From the NCBI RefSeq assembly GCF_027706845.1, contig NZ_JAQGCZ010000010.1, forward strand, positions 1-64,000: DNA of 64,000 nucleotides, written 5' to 3'. The position numbers and the translations under genes are program-made. The DNA comes from Mycolicibacterium sp. BiH015 (GTDB lineage: Bacteria > Actinomycetota > Actinomycetes > Mycobacteriales > Mycobacteriaceae). Within the stretch, counting starts at the first letter, position 1. The number at the start of each line of letters is the position of its first letter. Positions 36,780 through 45,884 of the stretch are shown here, piece by piece. Under the pieces are notes generated by a model, which did not search any database, had not been told where the DNA came from, and saw only the letters and a program-made list of their open reading frames with translations.

Positions 36780-37837
36780 GAATCCGGCGACGGATCGCCG
36801 AGCCTGCGCCTGATGGCCCCCCACGGATCAGCGTATTGACCGGGTTGCTTCCAATAGGCTCCCCGCCGCTTCAGAACGGCACGGATTAGCGGCGCCACGA
36901 GCGGCAGCACGTACTTCGACGGACCCGCCCGACGGGCGGCCTCGTCGATCATGTCCTGCCACGAATAGTGCTGGAACTGAAGCGCTTCCTGGGCGCGGGT
37001 GGTGTCCATCCAGTCGGTGACGAACCAGGCGTCGTCGTCATCGGGGTTGCCTTTGCGGCCCGGTGCCAACCCGCCTTTGAAGCCTCGGGCCCCGGCCAAT
37101 GCGGGGGTGATGTCGCCGTACTGCTGCTTGTGAGAGTCGTCGCCGGCGATCAGCAGGATCTCACCGGCGACATCGGCGGTGGTGGCGGCTGCGAATGCCC
37201 ATGCGACGTCACGGACGTCGACGCTGTGCATGCGGTTGTCGGTCGGCAGCAGGCTCTCGAAGTACAGCGCGTCCGCGTTGAACGGAATCGCCTTCGGATC
37301 GACGCTCAGCACACCGCCGAGGCGTAGCACGACCCATTCGAGCGACGACGCCCGCACGATCGACTCCGCTTCGGCCTTGTGTGCGCTGTACAGATCGGAG
37401 TGCTTCATCGGCATGTCCGCGGTCACCGGGCCGGTTGCCTTGTGCGGGTTGCGCGCACCGAAGACTGCGTTACTGGACGCCTGCACGAACCGAGGGGGAG
37501 TGGGCTGTGCCTCGGCGATCTTGACCAGCGTCGCAGTGGCGTCGATGTTGACGCGCCGGGCGAGGGCCCGGTTCTTGTAGATCCCCGGCGGGATGATCGC
37601 TGCGAGATGGATGATGACCGACGGTGCCACGTCGGCGACGAGGCGGGCCGTTTGGTCGGCGTCGGTCAGGTCCACCCAGCGGACGGAGACGCCGGAGGGC
37701 AGTTTCTCGGAGGCTGCTCGGTTGGCAGGTGTTTCGAGATCGGCCACGACGACTGTTCGGCCCAGTTCGGCGAGCCGTCGCACTGTGGCCGAACCGACGA
37801 GACCGAAACCTCCGGTGACGAGCACCGTACCCGGCAT
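36776..37837 (-). CDS. NAD-dependent epimerase/dehydratase (extended SDR)
   Basis: A 353-residue extended SDR with GGFGLVGS at the N-terminus and catalytic YSAHK. The fold family includes 3-beta-HSD-like and nucleoside-sugar epimerases. A PSKYVLPLVAPLIRAVLKRRGAYWK segment near the C-terminus is hydrophobic and basic and may touch the membrane. GGGAGG precedes the ATG. It is divergent from the MGAT-like acyltransferase across a 61-bp gap with an imperfect palindrome. The substrate, sterol-like or sugar, is not decided. Confidence 0.88.
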   Translation of the reverse strand: MPGTVLVTGGFGLVGSATVRRLAELGRTVVVADLETPANRAASEKLPSGVSVRWVDLTDADQTARLVADVAPSVIIHLAAIIPPGIYKNRALARRVNIDATATLVKIAEAQPTPPRFVQASSNAVFGARNPHKATGPVTADMPMKHSDLYSAHKAEAESIVRASSLEWVVLRLGGVLSVDPKAIPFNADALYFESLLPTDNRMHSVDVRDVAWAFAAATTADVAGEILLIAGDDSHKQQYGDITPALAGARGFKGGLAPGRKGNPDDDDAWFVTDWMDTTRAQEALQFQHYSWQDMIDEAARRAGPSKYVLPLVAPLIRAVLKRRGAYWKQPGQYADPWGAIRRRLGDPSPDS

Positions 37838-37855
37838 TTATGGCCTCCCAGCTGC

Positions 37856-37892
37856 GGATATGACATTCTCCTCCATGGAGAGTAGCATATCC
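37856..37892. promoter_or_regulatory. 37-bp imperfect palindrome with GGATATG/CATATCC ends
   Basis: GGATATG at 37856-37862 and CATATCC at 37886-37892 bracket TTCTCC...GGAGAG. It lies between the divergent epimerase and acyltransferase genes. The inner ATTCTC is identical to the operator half-site found elsewhere, so it may be a variant operator. Confidence 0.5.
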
Positions 37893-37898
37893 AGAACC

Positions 37899-38696
37899 AT
37901 GTCGGACGAGGGCGCCGAGACGGCCAAATGGGACCCCGGGTTCACCCGCCAGGTCACAGGCTGGGTAGGGCCGCTGATCCGACGATACTTCCGTGCCGAG
38001 GTCCGTGGGCTGTCTTCGATGCCCGAAAGCGGTGGCGCGCTGGTGGTATCCAACCACTCCGGTGGCATGCTGACTCCTGACGTCCTCATCTTCGCTCCCG
38101 AGTTCTACAAGCGGTTCGGATTCGATCGTCCCTTGTACACGCTGGCGCACTACGGCGTCTTCATCGGTCCTCTCGGCGACCTGTTGCGTCGCGCAGGCGT
38201 GATCGAGGCCAGCCGCGAGAATGCAGGTAAGGCACTGCGGGACGGCGCCGTGGTGCTCGTCTTCCCAGGCGGTGACTACGACTCCTATCGCCCGACGATG
38301 ACGGCCAACACGGTCGACTTCGCGGGACGTACCGGCTACGTCCGCACGGCGATCGACGCGGGGGTGCCGATCGTGCCGATGGTGTCGATTGGCGGGCAGG
38401 AGACTCAAATGTTCCTGACCCGTGGCGATTCGATCGCGCGCCGCATCGGCCTGACCAAGGCGCGCATGGAGATCCTGCCGGTCAGCGTCGGATTCCCGTT
38501 CGGTCTCTCGGTGATCTTCCCGCCCAACCTCCCGCTGCCGTCGAAGATCGTGACCCAGGTCCTGGAGCCCATCGACGTCACCGCGAAGTTCGGTGAGGAT
38601 CCCGATGTCGACGAAGTCGACCATCACGTGCGTTCGGTGATGCAAACCGCGCTCGACGATCTGTCCCGCAAGCGCCGGTTCCCGGTAATCGGTTGA
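37899..38696 (+). CDS. MGAT/LPLAT-like acyltransferase
   Basis: A 265-residue PlsC-like acyltransferase. The NHSGG motif (SNHSGGMLTPD) and a later FPGGDYDSYRPT block match the monoacylglycerol-acyltransferase-like branch. It would esterify a lipid hydroxyl with an acyl-CoA at the membrane face. The ATG at 37899 was chosen because upstream in-frame ATGs (37860, 37875) fall inside the palindrome. No clear ribosome-binding site is present. It is coupled to the acyl-CoA ligase by TGATG. Confidence 0.88.
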   Translation: MSDEGAETAKWDPGFTRQVTGWVGPLIRRYFRAEVRGLSSMPESGGALVVSNHSGGMLTPDVLIFAPEFYKRFGFDRPLYTLAHYGVFIGPLGDLLRRAGVIEASRENAGKALRDGAVVLVFPGGDYDSYRPTMTANTVDFAGRTGYVRTAIDAGVPIVPMVSIGGQETQMFLTRGDSIARRIGLTKARMEILPVSVGFPFGLSVIFPPNLPLPSKIVTQVLEPIDVTAKFGEDPDVDEVDHHVRSVMQTALDDLSRKRRFPVIG

Positions 38697-40297
38697 TGCC
38701 CATGGCAGATCAACTCGGAATGCTCGCGACCCTGTGGCGTGCGCGACTGATCGCTCCGATGCGCCCGGACCGCTATCTGCGAATGGGGCTGGCGATGCGC
38801 CGCGCCGGTCTGACCGCGACCGTAGGCTTCGCGGGCGCCGCGGCGCGCTGCCCCGACCGCCCCGGAATCATCGACGAGCTCGGCACGCTGACGTGGAAGC
38901 AGCTGGACGACCGCTGCGACGCGCTCGCAGTGGCGTTGCAAGCGCACAGTCCCAACACAGTCGCTGTGATGTGCCGCAACCATCGGGGTTTCGTCGAGGC
39001 GTTGGTCGGCGCCAATCGGATCGGCGCGGACGTGCTGCTGCTGAACACATCGTTCGCGGGCCCGGCGATGGCGGAGGTCATCGCGCGGGAGGGCGCCGAC
39101 GTCGTGATCTACGACCAGGAGTTCACCACGACCGTCGACCGCGCGCTCCAAGACACCCCGGACGTGGTTCGAATTCTGGGGTGGGTCGACGCCGACCGCG
39201 GTGGCCTGGCGACGCTGGAATCGCTGATCGGCGCCCACATCGGGCACCGTCCGAAGCCGGCCACCCGCAAGAGTGACATCATCCTGCTCACGTCGGGCAC
39301 CACCGGAAGCCCGAAGGGCGCCAAGCGTTCTGCGGGTAGTGGGGGCGCCGGCGACCTGAAGGCGATCCTCGACCGGATCCCGTGGCGTGCCGAGGAACCG
39401 ATAGTGATCGCCGCGCCGATGTTCCACGCCTGGGGTTTCTCGCAACTGCTCTTCGCCGCGTTGCTGGCCTGCCCCATCGTCACCCGCAGGAAGTTCGACC
39501 CGGCCGCCACACTCGCCTTGATCGACCGCCACCGTGCAACCGGTCTGGCCGTCGTCCCGGTCATGTTCGACCGCATCATGGACTTGCCCGATGAGGTGCG
39601 TAATCGTTACAGCGGCAAATCATTGCGCTTTGCCACAGCCTCGGGATCGCGGATGCGCCCCGACGTCGTCACCGCATTCATGGACCAGTTCGGCGATGTC
39701 GTCTACAACAACTACAACGCCACCGAAGCCGGCATGATCGCCACCGCGACGCCGGCAGACCTTCGCGCGGCACCGGACACAGCGGGCAAGCCGGCCGACG
39801 GTACCGAGCTGCGGATACTCGATGCCGACCACCACGAGGTGCCCAACGGTGAGGTGGGGCAGATATTCGTCCGCAGCGGAACTCTTTTCGACGGGTACAC
39901 CTCGGCTTCGACCAAGGACTTCCATGACGGGTTCATGGCAACCGGGGATATGGGATACCTCGACGACGCGGGGCGACTCTTCGTTGTCGGACGCGATGAC
40001 GAGATGATCGTCTCCGGCGGGGAGAATGTCTATCCGATTGAAGTCGAGAAGGCGTTGGTCGCCCACCCGGAGGTGGCGGAGGCGACCGTTCTCGGTGTCG
40101 ACGACCCGGAGTACGGCCAGCGTCTGGCTGCGTTCGTGGTCCTTACCGACGGCGGCGCGGCGACCGTCGACGATCTCAAAGCGCATGTGCGCGCCAACCT
40201 GGCGAATTACAAAGTGCCTCGCGTTATCACGATCCTGAAGGAACTGCCTCGCGGGAGCACCGGCAAGATCCTGCGTAACGAACTGCGCGGTAGCTGA
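38696..40297 (+). CDS. Fatty acyl-CoA/AMP ligase, FadD12-like
   Basis: A 533-residue ANL ligase. The P-loop is ILLTSGTTGSPKGAKRS, followed by NNYNATEAG, ATGDMGYLDD and the C-terminal PRGSTGKILRNEL with the adenylation lysine. The overall order and the N-terminal helical extension resemble mycobacterial FadD12. It likely activates a long-chain acid for the acyltransferase encoded just upstream, with which it overlaps by 1 bp. It ends 1 bp from the convergent WS/DGAT stop. Confidence 0.92.
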   Translation: MPMADQLGMLATLWRARLIAPMRPDRYLRMGLAMRRAGLTATVGFAGAAARCPDRPGIIDELGTLTWKQLDDRCDALAVALQAHSPNTVAVMCRNHRGFVEALVGANRIGADVLLLNTSFAGPAMAEVIAREGADVVIYDQEFTTTVDRALQDTPDVVRILGWVDADRGGLATLESLIGAHIGHRPKPATRKSDIILLTSGTTGSPKGAKRSAGSGGAGDLKAILDRIPWRAEEPIVIAAPMFHAWGFSQLLFAALLACPIVTRRKFDPAATLALIDRHRATGLAVVPVMFDRIMDLPDEVRNRYSGKSLRFATASGSRMRPDVVTAFMDQFGDVVYNNYNATEAGMIATATPADLRAAPDTAGKPADGTELRILDADHHEVPNGEVGQIFVRSGTLFDGYTSASTKDFHDGFMATGDMGYLDDAGRLFVVGRDDEMIVSGGENVYPIEVEKALVAHPEVAEATVLGVDDPEYGQRLAAFVVLTDGGAATVDDLKAHVRANLANYKVPRVITILKELPRGSTGKILRNELRGS

Positions 40298-40298
40298 G

Positions 40299-41738
40299 TC
40301 AGCGGCTGCGGGCGGGTGCCGGTGCCATGGCCGTGTCGACGGTGCTGGCGGGCGGCAGACCGCAGGCACGCCGCAGCTCGTCGAACGCGTGCACCATCGC
40401 ATCGGTGGATTCGTGCGGGTCGGCGAATGTGCGGTCGTCGGACAGCACCGCGATGTCGAGCTGATCGACATAGCTCCACACCGTCATGTTGAACGCGCTG
40501 CCCGCGGAAAGCACGCCGACGGAATAGATTTCGCTGACCGGAGCGCCGCCGATGTGTCCGCGCTGTCTGGGCCCGGGGACATTGGAGATCGCAACATTCA
40601 TCAGTCGGTTGTGGTCGGCGCGTTTGGCTTGGGCTCGGAATAGAGCGGGGGCCAACGGCGGCGGCAGGTACTCGAGCATCCTGCCCTGAAGTGTGGGGCC
40701 GAGTAGCTCGTTGTTCTCCTTGGCGCGGGTCGTCGCCACCGACGTGAGCTTCACCCGCTCCAGCGGATCGTCGATGTGCACCGGAAGTGACACCATCATG
40801 CCGCCGATCTCGTTGCCGGTGATTCGATCGGTCGACTTGTCGGTCGCGACAGGAACCGTCGCCATGATGGGGCGATCGGCCCGCCCGTCGTAGCGCATCA
40901 GTAGCTCGCGAAGCCCACCGGCGGCAACGGCCAGAACGACGTCATTGAACGTCACGCCAAGGTGTTTCGTCGTCTCCTTGATCTCGGCAAGCGACAGCGT
41001 GGCGGTGGCGAAGGTACGGACAGGGGAGACCACGTGGTTGAGGAAGGTCGGCGGTGCGTTGAACGGTTTGGCCAGGTCGGGGATCGCGCGGCGCTCCTTG
41101 GCGCGTCTGCGCAGCCGGGTCACCCCCCGTGCGGCGTCGGCGATCAGACCGGGTAGTTCCGCGATGTTCCGGAAATGATCGACCTGCGCGCCCCACAGCA
41201 GATCCTTCGCCGACGGCTCCGCACAGGCGGGCGGCGGCTCGTCGCGCTCATCCTGGGGGGTATCGACCAGATCCATCAGCCGCGCAAGGAGATTCGCCGA
41301 GGCCACCCCGTCGGCCAGCGTGTGGTGCACCTTGCCGATCAGCGCGAACCGATTACCGGCCATACCTTCGGCGAAGTGGAACTCCCACAGCGGCTTGCTG
41401 CGGTCCAGCGGCGTACTGGCGACTTCCCCGATGACGCGGTCGAGTTCGCGACGCCCACCCGGTGCGGGCACCTGGACGCGTCGAAGGTGATACTCCAGGT
41501 CCACGGGGCAGTCCTGCAGCCACATCGGGTGATGTAGCCGCCCGGGTATGTCGATCAACCGGTAACGCAGGGGGTCGAGCAGGTGCAGCCGGCGGGCCAC
41601 GGTCTGTCGGAAGGCATCGAACCCGTAGTCGCCGTCATAGCCGTCTGCATCGATCACCGCCACCTTCAGCGTGTGCGTGTGCAGGTTCGGCGTCTCGCTG
41701 TACAACAGCATGGCGTCCATACCGTTGAGCCGCTTCAT
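40299..41738 (-). CDS. WS/DGAT-family O-acyltransferase
   Basis: A 479-residue wax-ester synthase/diacylglycerol acyltransferase. The catalytic HHxxxDG is KVHHTLADGVAS; a conserved NDVVLAVAAGGLR and PGP (SNVPGPRQRG) follow. Such enzymes make triacylglycerol or wax esters in mycobacteria and are an actinobacterial hallmark. I start at the ATG at 41738 (MKRLNGMDAMLL), the usual family N-terminus; an ATG at 41756 would add six residues. It may store acyl groups released by the catabolic block. Confidence 0.93.
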   Translation of the reverse strand: MKRLNGMDAMLLYSETPNLHTHTLKVAVIDADGYDGDYGFDAFRQTVARRLHLLDPLRYRLIDIPGRLHHPMWLQDCPVDLEYHLRRVQVPAPGGRRELDRVIGEVASTPLDRSKPLWEFHFAEGMAGNRFALIGKVHHTLADGVASANLLARLMDLVDTPQDERDEPPPACAEPSAKDLLWGAQVDHFRNIAELPGLIADAARGVTRLRRRAKERRAIPDLAKPFNAPPTFLNHVVSPVRTFATATLSLAEIKETTKHLGVTFNDVVLAVAAGGLRELLMRYDGRADRPIMATVPVATDKSTDRITGNEIGGMMVSLPVHIDDPLERVKLTSVATTRAKENNELLGPTLQGRMLEYLPPPLAPALFRAQAKRADHNRLMNVAISNVPGPRQRGHIGGAPVSEIYSVGVLSAGSAFNMTVWSYVDQLDIAVLSDDRTFADPHESTDAMVHAFDELRRACGLPPASTVDTAMAPAPARSR

Positions 41739-41887
41739 GGTCAACCATGCAACCATTCGCGCCCCATGATCACGGAGGATTCGCCGAATGTGACCAGCCC
41801 GGATGCGCGAACGCCGTCAGGTGCCGGTGCGGGTACGCCGGAGATACCCTGTGGCCGGGTGCTTTTCTCGGCGGTCGGCCGGCGGCG
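41739..41887. other. Intergenic, no recognised element
   Basis: This 149-bp gap lies between the WS/DGAT gene and the upstream mycofactocin-type SDR. I see no operator match, strong hairpin or credible small gene in it. Confidence 0.5.
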
Positions 41888-42724
41888 TTACTTCAGGCAG
41901 CTGCCACCGTCGACCGGCAGCGTGACGCCGGTGATGAAGCGCGCCTCATCGGAAGCCAGGAACAGCACCGCGTTGGCGATGTCTTCGGGCTCCACCCACC
42001 CGATGGGCAGCGTATGCATGAGCTGGCCGATCACCTTCATGTCGTCCGGGCCCGGGTTCTCCAGGTCGGGCCGGAACAACTTCATCGTCGGCTCGTTCAT
42101 GAACAGCGGGGTGTTCACGTTCGTCGGATGCACGGAGTTGACGCGAATGTTCTGCGCGCCGAGTTCGACGGCGAACGTCCGCATCAGACCGACGACGCCG
42201 TGTTTGGCGGCGACGTAGTGACCGGTGTGCGGGTAGGCCTTGAGACCACCCACGGAACTGGTCAGGATGATGGAGCCGCCGTTGCCTCCCGCAATGATGT
42301 GCGGCACACCGGCTTTGACGGTCTTCCAGACACCCGAGAGGTTTACGGCGATCATGTCGTCCCAGTCGGGTTCGCCGGTCTTGTCCAGTGTCTGGCCGCC
42401 GTTGCCGATGCCGGCGTTGGCGACGATGATGTCGAGCTTCCCGAACTCTTCGACGCCCGCGTCGACGGCGGACTTCAACGCATCGAAATCGCGAACGTCG
42501 ACCTCGGCGGTGTGAATTCGCCCGCCCGCGTTCTTGACCAGATCGGCGGTCTCGGCAAGATCCTCGGGCGTGGACAGGGGGATCAGCACGCTGTCGATCT
42601 GCTTGCAGATGTCGACCGCGATGATGTCGGCGCCCTCCTGAGCCATCCGTACCGCGTGCGCCCGCCCCTGTCCGCGCGCCGCGCCGGTGATGAAAGCGAC
42701 CTTGCCTTCTACACGTCCTGCCAT
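41888..42724 (-). CDS. Mycofactocin-type SDR oxidoreductase
   Basis: A 278-residue SDR with GAARGQGRAHAVRMAQEGADI at the N-terminus, a VDICKQIDSV insertion after beta-2 and catalytic YVAAK. These are the hallmarks of the actinobacterial SDRs with a non-exchangeable NAD that pass electrons to mycofactocin. They oxidise alcohols such as terpenoid alcohols. No mft genes are in the window. It lies 36 bp after the P450 gene on the same strand, so it may oxidise the hydroxyl the P450 installs. Confidence 0.92.
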   Translation of the reverse strand: MAGRVEGKVAFITGAARGQGRAHAVRMAQEGADIIAVDICKQIDSVLIPLSTPEDLAETADLVKNAGGRIHTAEVDVRDFDALKSAVDAGVEEFGKLDIIVANAGIGNGGQTLDKTGEPDWDDMIAVNLSGVWKTVKAGVPHIIAGGNGGSIILTSSVGGLKAYPHTGHYVAAKHGVVGLMRTFAVELGAQNIRVNSVHPTNVNTPLFMNEPTMKLFRPDLENPGPDDMKVIGQLMHTLPIGWVEPEDIANAVLFLASDEARFITGVTLPVDGGSCLK

Positions 42725-42760
42725 GTGTTTTCAGTCCTTCGAGGTGTTGAGGTGGTGATT

Positions 42761-43969
42761 TCAGGAGACGAACGTCGGCATGGATTCCCAGCCGCGCACT
42801 GCGGTGGTCTGGGAGGGCGTGGCATTGGCCCAGTCGACCTCCCACGTCGGAAAGCGCTTCAGGATCTCCTCCAGAGCGATGCGGCCTTCCAGCCGGGCCA
42901 GCGCGTTGCCCATGCAGAAGTGCGTTCCGGCGCCGAACGTCAAGTGCGAGCGCAATTCCCGGTGTACGTCGAACACGTCACCATCTGGAGGGAAGCGGCG
43001 GTGGTCGCGATTGGCTGCGCCCATGAGCAGCAGGATCGCGCTGCCCGCGGGCACCGTCCGGCCGTAGTACTCGACGTCGCGCGTGACATAGCGGGCGACC
43101 TGCAGAGCGGGTGGCTCCCATCGCAGGATTTCCTCGATCGCCCCCGGAATCAGCGCGGGATTCTCGGCGAGTTCGCGGCGCTGATCGGGGTATTCGGCCA
43201 ATGTCTTTCCCGCCCAGCCGATCAATCGCGTGGTGGTCTCGGCTCCGGCCGTCGCGATCACCGTGAGGTACATCAGCAACTCGTCACGACGCAGTCGGCG
43301 CACGGTGCCCGTCTCGTCCTCGAATTCGACGTTGAGGAGGTCGGTCATGATGTCGTCGGACGGGTGTTCGGTGCGGTAGTCGATGAATTCGGCAAACACC
43401 TCGCCGGTGGCGAGGAGATCGACCTGCTCGCTCTGCAGTGTCGCCTCGCCGTGGTCGGTGACCCGGCGTTGATGTTCTTCGGGAATGCCCAGCAGCATGC
43501 CGATGACCCGCATCGGCATCTGCTCGCCGAGGTCGTTGACGAAGTCGAACGTGCCCGAGTCGACCAGAGGATCGAGGCAGCGCGCGGTGAACTCGCGGAT
43601 CTGCGGTTCCAGCGCGAGGACCTTACGCGGGGTGAACATCCGTGAGAGCAGATTGCGGTGAATGTTGTGGATCGGCGGATCCTCGAAAATCAGTGTTCCT
43701 GAGGGAATCTCCATGCCCGACTTGATGATCTCCAAGAGGGCGCCGCGCCCGGAGATGAACGTTTCGTGATCGATCAGTGCGCGGTTGACGTCCTCGTAGC
43801 GGCTCAACGCGTAGAAGTCGTGCTTGGCGTTGTAGTACAGCGGTGCCTCTTCGCGGAGCCGGGCGAACACCGGGTACGGACTCATGTTGAGTTCGACGTG
43901 GTACGTGTCGTAGTACAAGTCCTCCGTCGTCGCATCCTGCACGTCGGAGTCGTCAGCGCTGATCGTCAC
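42761..43969 (-). CDS. Cytochrome P450
   Basis: A 402-residue P450 with AGAETT in the I helix, EEILR for ExxR and the heme loop FGAGTHFCMGN with the ligand at Cys352. It is distinct from the P450 at 27765. GAGAGGG precedes the GTG. It is followed by a mycofactocin-type SDR, a pairing that fits hydroxylation then oxidation of one position. There is no ferredoxin adjacent; the plant-type ferredoxin at 5919 or a distant one could serve. Confidence 0.95.
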   Translation of the reverse strand: MTISADDSDVQDATTEDLYYDTYHVELNMSPYPVFARLREEAPLYYNAKHDFYALSRYEDVNRALIDHETFISGRGALLEIIKSGMEIPSGTLIFEDPPIHNIHRNLLSRMFTPRKVLALEPQIREFTARCLDPLVDSGTFDFVNDLGEQMPMRVIGMLLGIPEEHQRRVTDHGEATLQSEQVDLLATGEVFAEFIDYRTEHPSDDIMTDLLNVEFEDETGTVRRLRRDELLMYLTVIATAGAETTTRLIGWAGKTLAEYPDQRRELAENPALIPGAIEEILRWEPPALQVARYVTRDVEYYGRTVPAGSAILLLMGAANRDHRRFPPDGDVFDVHRELRSHLTFGAGTHFCMGNALARLEGRIALEEILKRFPTWEVDWANATPSQTTAVRGWESMPTFVS

Positions 43970-44188
43970 GTGGTCCCTCTCGCTGGATCAGTCTTCGTAA
44001 GACATCGGGCTGCAATTTGTCTCACAACTGTGGCATCGCCGACGCGCGGGTGTCAATGGCAGACTCCTATAGTGCAATTACAGCTCTCGAAAGAAAAGAA
44101 TCATCCTCTCGCCGAGCGGGCAGCGCGAGACACCTCGCGATAACGAGAGCACGTTCCCGCGACGCGGAGAGCGCGATTCTGACCCTAG

Positions 44189-44203
44189 AAGAGTAAGGTT
44201 CTC
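44189..44203. promoter_or_regulatory. Degenerate operator upstream of the P450
   Basis: AAGAGTAAGGTTCTC matches 9 of 12 operator positions. It lies in the 237-bp gap (43970-44206) between the TetR stop and the P450 start, about 220 bp before the P450 GTG. The rest of the gap shows no clear feature. Confidence 0.4.
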
Positions 44204-44206
44204 GCT

Positions 44207-44926
44207 TTAGTCGGCAGAGAATCCGAAGGCGCAGAAGTCCCAGACTTCGTCAGCTGTGATGGGGTGGGACGCGTTGCCGTCGCCGTCGCCGCTGGACTGC
44301 GCAACGAACATCACCGTCTGCATCGTCATGGCGGCCATGCGTTTGGGATTGATGCCCTTGCGCAGTTGGCCGGCTTCGCTGGCCTCTTCCATCAGCTCGG
44401 TGAGCAAGGCCAACAGTGGCGCATGGGCCACCTTGACCTCGGACGGATGTGATACGAGCAGGCGAGGCGCGAAGTCGGTGAACAGCGGCCGCTTGGCAGA
44501 CGGGTCCGGGCGCGAAGACTCGAACAGCAGCTCAATGGCCACCTTCAGCCGCTCGATGGGGCTTTCCTGCCCGGAGGTGGCCGCCCGGATCTGGTCTGCT
44601 GATCGACTCAGGGCATCCTCGAACAGTGCGAGCAGAAGCTCGTGTTTACCGTCGAACTGCAGGTAGAAGCTGCGGAGCGACTGGCGCGAGCGGTCGACGA
44701 CCTCTTGCACCGTGAAGTCGGTGCTGCCCTTTTCGATGATGATGGCCTGTGCCGCGTCCAGGAATCGCTGCACGCGCTGGGCGGCCCGCAGTTTCGCGGT
44801 TTTGATCGAACGCTCAACCGCGCGCTGCTTCCAAGCGGGCTCTTCGCTGGGATTCGTCACCGAAGGCTCAGATGCAGGCCGACTGGGGAGAACATGAACT
44901 GACTGTACCGGAGAACGCCTTGCCAT
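44207..44926 (-). CDS. TetR-family regulator, candidate master repressor
   Basis: A 239-residue TetR protein with a 45-residue Pro/Ser/Arg-rich N-terminal extension. The helix-turn-helix follows (FTVQEVVDRSRQSLRSFYLQFDGKHEL) at about residues 68-95. Its start faces a perfect GAGAAT-N3-ATTCTC palindrome 56 bp away, and a degenerate copy lies just past its stop. Among the four TetR genes here it is the only one with this operator in its own promoter. That makes it the simplest candidate for the regulon. This is inferred, not shown. Confidence 0.9.
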   Translation of the reverse strand: MARRSPVQSVHVLPSRPASEPSVTNPSEEPAWKQRAVERSIKTAKLRAAQRVQRFLDAAQAIIIEKGSTDFTVQEVVDRSRQSLRSFYLQFDGKHELLLALFEDALSRSADQIRAATSGQESPIERLKVAIELLFESSRPDPSAKRPLFTDFAPRLLVSHPSEVKVAHAPLLALLTELMEEASEAGQLRKGINPKRMAAMTMQTVMFVAQSSGDGDGNASHPITADEVWDFCAFGFSAD

Positions 44927-44981
44927 AGCGGTCCTCGACCCCTCTCGGTCAACGTGTCAGAGATTGAAACTTCCTCTCCAC

Positions 44982-44996
44982 GAGAATAGTATTCTC
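44982..44996. promoter_or_regulatory. Perfect palindromic operator GAGAAT-AGT-ATTCTC
   Basis: A 12 of 12 match between the divergent TetR and crotonase genes, with an ATTTT right flank. An extra half-site ATTCTC lies at 45067-45072, close to the crotonase start. Confidence 0.8.
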
Positions 44997-45090
44997 ATTT
45001 TGGTGATAACAGAAGGCCCAGATCTGCGGCCCAGCTGGCTACGCGACCTTTACGTGCTGATTTCGTATTCTCCCGGACCCGAGGACCGCC

Positions 45091-45873
45091 GTGTACATCG
45101 ACTATGACGTGACCGATCGGATCGCGACCATCACCCTCAACCGTCCTGAAGCGGCCAACGCGCAGAACCCTGAACTGCTCGACGAGCTGGATGCCGCATG
45201 GACGCGTGCCGCCGAGGACAACGACGTGTCGGTCATCGTGTTGCGGGCGAACGGCAAGCACTTCTCGGCCGGGCACGATCTGCGAGGCGGCGGCCCTGTG
45301 CCGGACAAGATCACGCTGGAGTTCATCATCCAGCACGAGGCCAAACGCTATCTGGAGTACACGCTGCGCTGGCGCAACGTCCCGAAGCCGTCGATCGCCG
45401 CCGTCCAGGGCCGGTGTATCTCCGGCGGTCTGCTGTTGTGCTGGCCCTGCGACCTCATCGTCGCGGCCGACGACGCACAGTTCTCCGACCCTGTCGTGTT
45501 GATGGGTATCGGCGGCGTGGAATATCACGGCCACACCTGGGAGCTCGGGCCTCGTAAGGCCAAAGAGATCCTTTTCACCGGCCGCGCCATGACCGCAGAC
45601 GAGGTGGCTGCCACGGGAATGGTGAATCGTGTGGTGCCGCGCGATCAGCTCGACAGCGAGACCAGGGCGCTTGCCGAACAGATCGCGAAGATGCCGCCGT
45701 TCGCGTTGCGCCAGGCCAAGCGCGCCGTCAACCAGACGTTGGACGTCCAGGGCTTCTATGCCGCGATCCAGTCGGTGTTCGATGTCCACCAGACCGGCCA
45801 CGGCAACGCGCTGAGCGTCGGGGGCTGGCCGGTTCTGGTGAACCTCGAACAGATGAAGGCCAACATCAAGTAG
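45091..45873 (+). CDS. Enoyl-CoA hydratase/isomerase family
   Basis: A 260-residue crotonase with oxyanion segments FSAGHDLRGG and GRCISGGLLLCWPCDL. The catalytic-glutamate region is unusual (PVVLMGIGGVEYHGHTWELG, with one Glu), so hydratase activity is plausible but not certain. GAGGA precedes the GTG. It stands alone between the TetR-facing operator and a palindromic element. Confidence 0.92.
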   Translation: MYIDYDVTDRIATITLNRPEAANAQNPELLDELDAAWTRAAEDNDVSVIVLRANGKHFSAGHDLRGGGPVPDKITLEFIIQHEAKRYLEYTLRWRNVPKPSIAAVQGRCISGGLLLCWPCDLIVAADDAQFSDPVVLMGIGGVEYHGHTWELGPRKAKEILFTGRAMTADEVAATGMVNRVVPRDQLDSETRALAEQIAKMPPFALRQAKRAVNQTLDVQGFYAAIQSVFDVHQTGHGNALSVGGWPVLVNLEQMKANIK

Positions 45874-45884
45874 GTGCCCCTTTG

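Noticed and set aside
41747..43645. 632-codon plus-strand open frame
   Set aside because: It lies opposite the mycofactocin-type SDR and P450, which have clear motifs; the frame has no recognisable domain.
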